Below are positions 62,901 to 64,000 of a DNA stretch of 64,000 nt, piece after piece. Every line of letters begins with the position of its first letter. Within the stretch, counting starts at the first letter, position 1. A program made the translations under genes and the position numbers. The notes beneath the pieces were generated by a model. It searched no databases and was not told where the DNA came from. It was given only the letters and a program-made list of their open reading frames with translations. The DNA comes from Mycoplana azooxidifex (GTDB lineage Bacteria > Pseudomonadota > Alphaproteobacteria > Rhizobiales > Rhizobiaceae): the NCBI RefSeq assembly GCF_014196765.1, contig NZ_JACIEE010000001.1:434001-498000 (forward strand). Reading direction: 5' to 3'.

Positions 62901-63666
62901 GGTTCGGCGCCGGCTTGCCGTCGGCGGCCGGCTTCTGCCCGAGCGCGAAAGTGCCCCGATACTGCGGCCTGAAATCCACGACCTCGAGGTCGCCGTCGAG
63001 ATCGACAGTGAAGCCGATCTGGTCGGGGACCACGCGCGCCTTCATCTTCAGCACGCCGCGCTCGTCTGTCTGCCCCGTCGATATCTGGAAGGCACCGGCG
63101 TTGCCGTCGAGCACGCCGCGGCCGTCGATGCGCCACGGCCCGTTCAGCGAGCGCGCCGACATCCGGGCGTCGAGGGTGCTGATACGGCGCGTGCGGCCGG
63201 CCTGCTCGTCGATGAACTCGATCTCGCCGCCGGTCACCGCCACGTTCTCGAGCACGACGGTCTTGGCCGGAATGTCGGACTTGCGCCCGCGCGCCCAGTC
63301 GAGCGTGCCGTCGGCCATGAGCTTCAGGCGCACCCTCGGCTCGTCGATGCGCATGTCGAAGATCAGCGCCTCTCCGCTCAGGAACGGCGCCAGCTCCGCA
63401 TCCATGGAGAACCTGCGAATGGTGATGGCCGCGTCGCCGCCCTCGTCCTCGCCGACGCGGACGTCGTGCAGGGTAACGGAGGGAAAGGGGATGAGCCTTG
63501 CATCCACCTTGCCGTGGACGACGACGTTGCGGCCGACGATCCGGCTCGCCTCGCGCTCGAAATCCTGGCGGAATCCCGTCCAGTCGATGAAGTACGGGGC
63601 CAGCAGTGCGCCGAACAGCGCCAGCACGACCAGACCGCCAATCGCCAACATCACACGTGCGAGCAC
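59932..63666 (-). CDS. AsmA-family protein with a C-terminal charged coiled coil
   Basis: 1244 residues. An N-terminal membrane anchor (MLAIGGLVVLALFGALLAPY) is followed by the AsmA opening DWTGFRQDFEREASRIVGRNVVVHGKV and a long beta-rich periplasmic body with the AsmA-like C-terminal region (GASIADMVAAASGSGEAQL, ADTITGGDGAASFNGAAEI). Relatives form bridge-like lipid-transfer or assembly proteins between membranes. The last ~120 residues after the beta region are an Arg/Glu/Ala-rich coiled coil, then a Pro-rich end. The gene stands between the RHH gene and an FAD oxidase. Confidence 0.9.
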   Translation of the reverse strand: MLARVMLAIGGLVVLALFGALLAPYFIDWTGFRQDFEREASRIVGRNVVVHGKVDARLIPFPSVTLHDVRVGEDEGGDAAITIRRFSMDAELAPFLSGEALIFDMRIDEPRVRLKLMADGTLDWARGRKSDIPAKTVVLENVAVTGGEIEFIDEQAGRTRRISTLDARMSARSLNGPWRIDGRGVLDGNAGAFQISTGQTDERGVLKMKARVVPDQIGFTVDLDGDLEVVDFRPQYRGTFALGQKPAADGKPAPNPIRVGGDFELSNDRLRVPRYTLQAGDPADPYLVTGEATLDTGKQPEFLLIADGQQIDVSRIGRNGEQGKTGRNAQTSARQRLEGLLSILADIPVPQVPGRASLKLPAIVVGDTTIRDVMLDVEPDGDGWTVAHGTAQFPGRTTVDAKGRLTLKGTRAFVGDLLVASNQPSGFAAWAAGSVDPEIRRLRSAGFAAEVELTDQVQRFENLEIAAGGATLKGRIERQSPNDDAPSLSIQLGGDTVEIETLRALAGLVAGEASADVLLGHSIALDLKAERFTAFGEEASKVDALLTLRDGALSVSRLDIGSIAGASASIKGQLGGTLALPSAGLDLSMRAEQMQPVMEMLARHLPAHPAVARLVASAGYYDGADLKMTLALPGSSDGPIGLIVSGTANGGRIEARASAGNFGDFLAGGNIEAEATLTNPRTVVLAGQLGLQPLPFDAEADGTVAIKVSQPAGGAAADLNVSFTTSATSITAEGTADLSAEHFLEGELDLSADAGDIEPYLVMNDIVLPQTGTGLPVALKARATIDAGTVRLADISGTVNRNGVSGELALDRTAEIPKGTGSLTFDTVDLAWLAEAVLGPVDDMEGLGFSRAAIGSPARENADFRLRLAAGQFWTGLYGPVENFAARLAWTGGDLALEEIGGDWLGGRVGGRLKLANAGTNGLLEARVTLAGAALSQLVWSGEAGPVAEGKAFVNLALDASGASIADMVAAASGSGEAQLEELRLRGIKSGGFGAILSAADAIDGEIGEGSVETIAREQALGGDVSLGTVTIPFTIASGRVRADTITGGDGAASFNGAAEIGLADRTLQGQLVMRLRAGEEAMTGGEPEVALVFEGPLAAPRVRLDAQPLTSYLSLRRFERERRRVEMLQSSMLEKQRLRREAALYRSRAEQRAALAEATRLQMLEEERRREATRLEVERQRAEERARLEAERLAAEKQAAEKRRQQAAPEGGFRVAPEEGVVREPLPPVSGQRLNFDSLPGVN

Positions 63667-63797
63667 GCTGCCAATCCCGACACTACCGACACACGTTTGC
63701 CGCCGGGAGCGGGCCTACGTTCATGTCCATTTCCATACCCGGCGTTTCTTCCGCCCTCGTATCCTCTGCGACTATAAGCAGATGTTGGGCACATGTC

Positions 63798-64000
63798 TCA
63801 CCCCAAGCGAAAAATCTTTCCGGGGTTGAGGATGTTGTCGGGATCGAGCGCCCGCTTGATCTGTCGCATGACATCCACCGCCTCGCCCAGTTCCCGAGGC
63901 AGGAAGGCCTGCTTTCCCTGGCCGATGCCGTGCTCGCCGGTGCAGGTGCCGTCCATCGACAGCGCCCGCCCGTTGAGCCGGCCGACGAAGGCCTCGACCT
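63798..64000 (-). CDS. FAD-linked oxidase (D-lactate/glycolate oxidase GlcD type), partial
   Basis: Only the last 67 codons are in the window; the gene continues to the right. The C-terminal signature is clear: DGTCTGEHGIGQGKQ with the FAD/metal-binding EHG motif, and the ending LDPDNILNPGKIF, both typical of the FAD-oxidase C-terminal domain of D-lactate dehydrogenase and GlcD. The full enzyme would oxidise a 2-hydroxy acid. Substrate cannot be fixed from this part. Confidence 0.88.
   Translation of the reverse strand, partial: VEAFVGRLNGRALSMDGTCTGEHGIGQGKQAFLPRELGEAVDVMRQIKRALDPDNILNPGKIFRLG

Overview
The window is a GC-rich stretch of about 64 kb from an alphaproteobacterial chromosome, most likely Rhizobiaceae (Rhizobium/Sinorhizobium/Shinella-like). 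The main evidence is a circularly permuted two-piece tmRNA gene with the tag ANDNYAEARLAA, an alpha-type SspB, two Ku genes beside a LigD, and the gene order miaA/serB - degP - DUF2065 - hflC - hflK - folA - thyA - sspB. The content is mostly housekeeping and metabolic chromosome. I see no integrase, transposase, CRISPR array or prophage module. Decay is limited to one spot (a frameshifted LysE-family gene and a DUF2269 remnant near 42-44 kb) and one repeat-filled spacer near 23.4-23.9 kb.

Left third (1-23.4 kb): the end of a peptide/opine-type ABC transporter operon with a DapA-like aldolase, two Gfo/Idh/MocA dehydrogenases divergent from a GlxA-type AraC regulator, tRNA-Lys(CTT), a PhzF-like protein, a Nudix/endonuclease pair, a large secreted protein built of three similar units, an Fbp-type ABC importer, a PLP aminotransferase, a three-PAS GGDEF-EAL protein, a serine hydrolase, a DUF2189 membrane protein, a predicted 34-residue membrane peptide, an L,D-transpeptidase and an orphan ProX-type binding protein.

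Middle (23.4-46.6 kb): ilvC with an upstream TetR gene; a cold-shock protein; NDH-2; a divergent HxlR/NmrA quinone-reductase pair; pdxJ; a MerR-LuxR double-HTH regulator; a small SF1 helicase; and the NHEJ locus ku-ligD with a convergent second ku. Both Ku units have GGAAC-N16/17-CGTT promoters, the form used by the alphaproteobacterial general stress sigma factor EcfG (RpoE2). An ECF sigma/anti-sigma operon, an aldo/keto reductase and ilvIH follow. ilvI is preceded by an attenuator whose 19-residue leader peptide is rich in Ile, Leu and Val and appears to be leaderless.

Right third (46.6-64 kb): a HerA-like ATPase; miaA and serB, head-to-head with overlapping start codons; a GNAT; the envelope quality-control block hflK-hflC-DUF2065-degP, with a near-consensus promoter covered by a palindrome; folA, a GST and thyA; then ssrA (tmRNA), sspB, DUF4169 and an RHH gene. 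tmRNA tags stalled products and SspB carries tagged products to ClpXP, so the two halves of one pathway sit side by side. The next gene (DUF4169) begins with a motif like the tail of SspB. An AsmA-family protein and the end of a D-lactate/glycolate-type FAD oxidase close the window.

All calls rest on reading motifs and spacing by eye; no searches were run.
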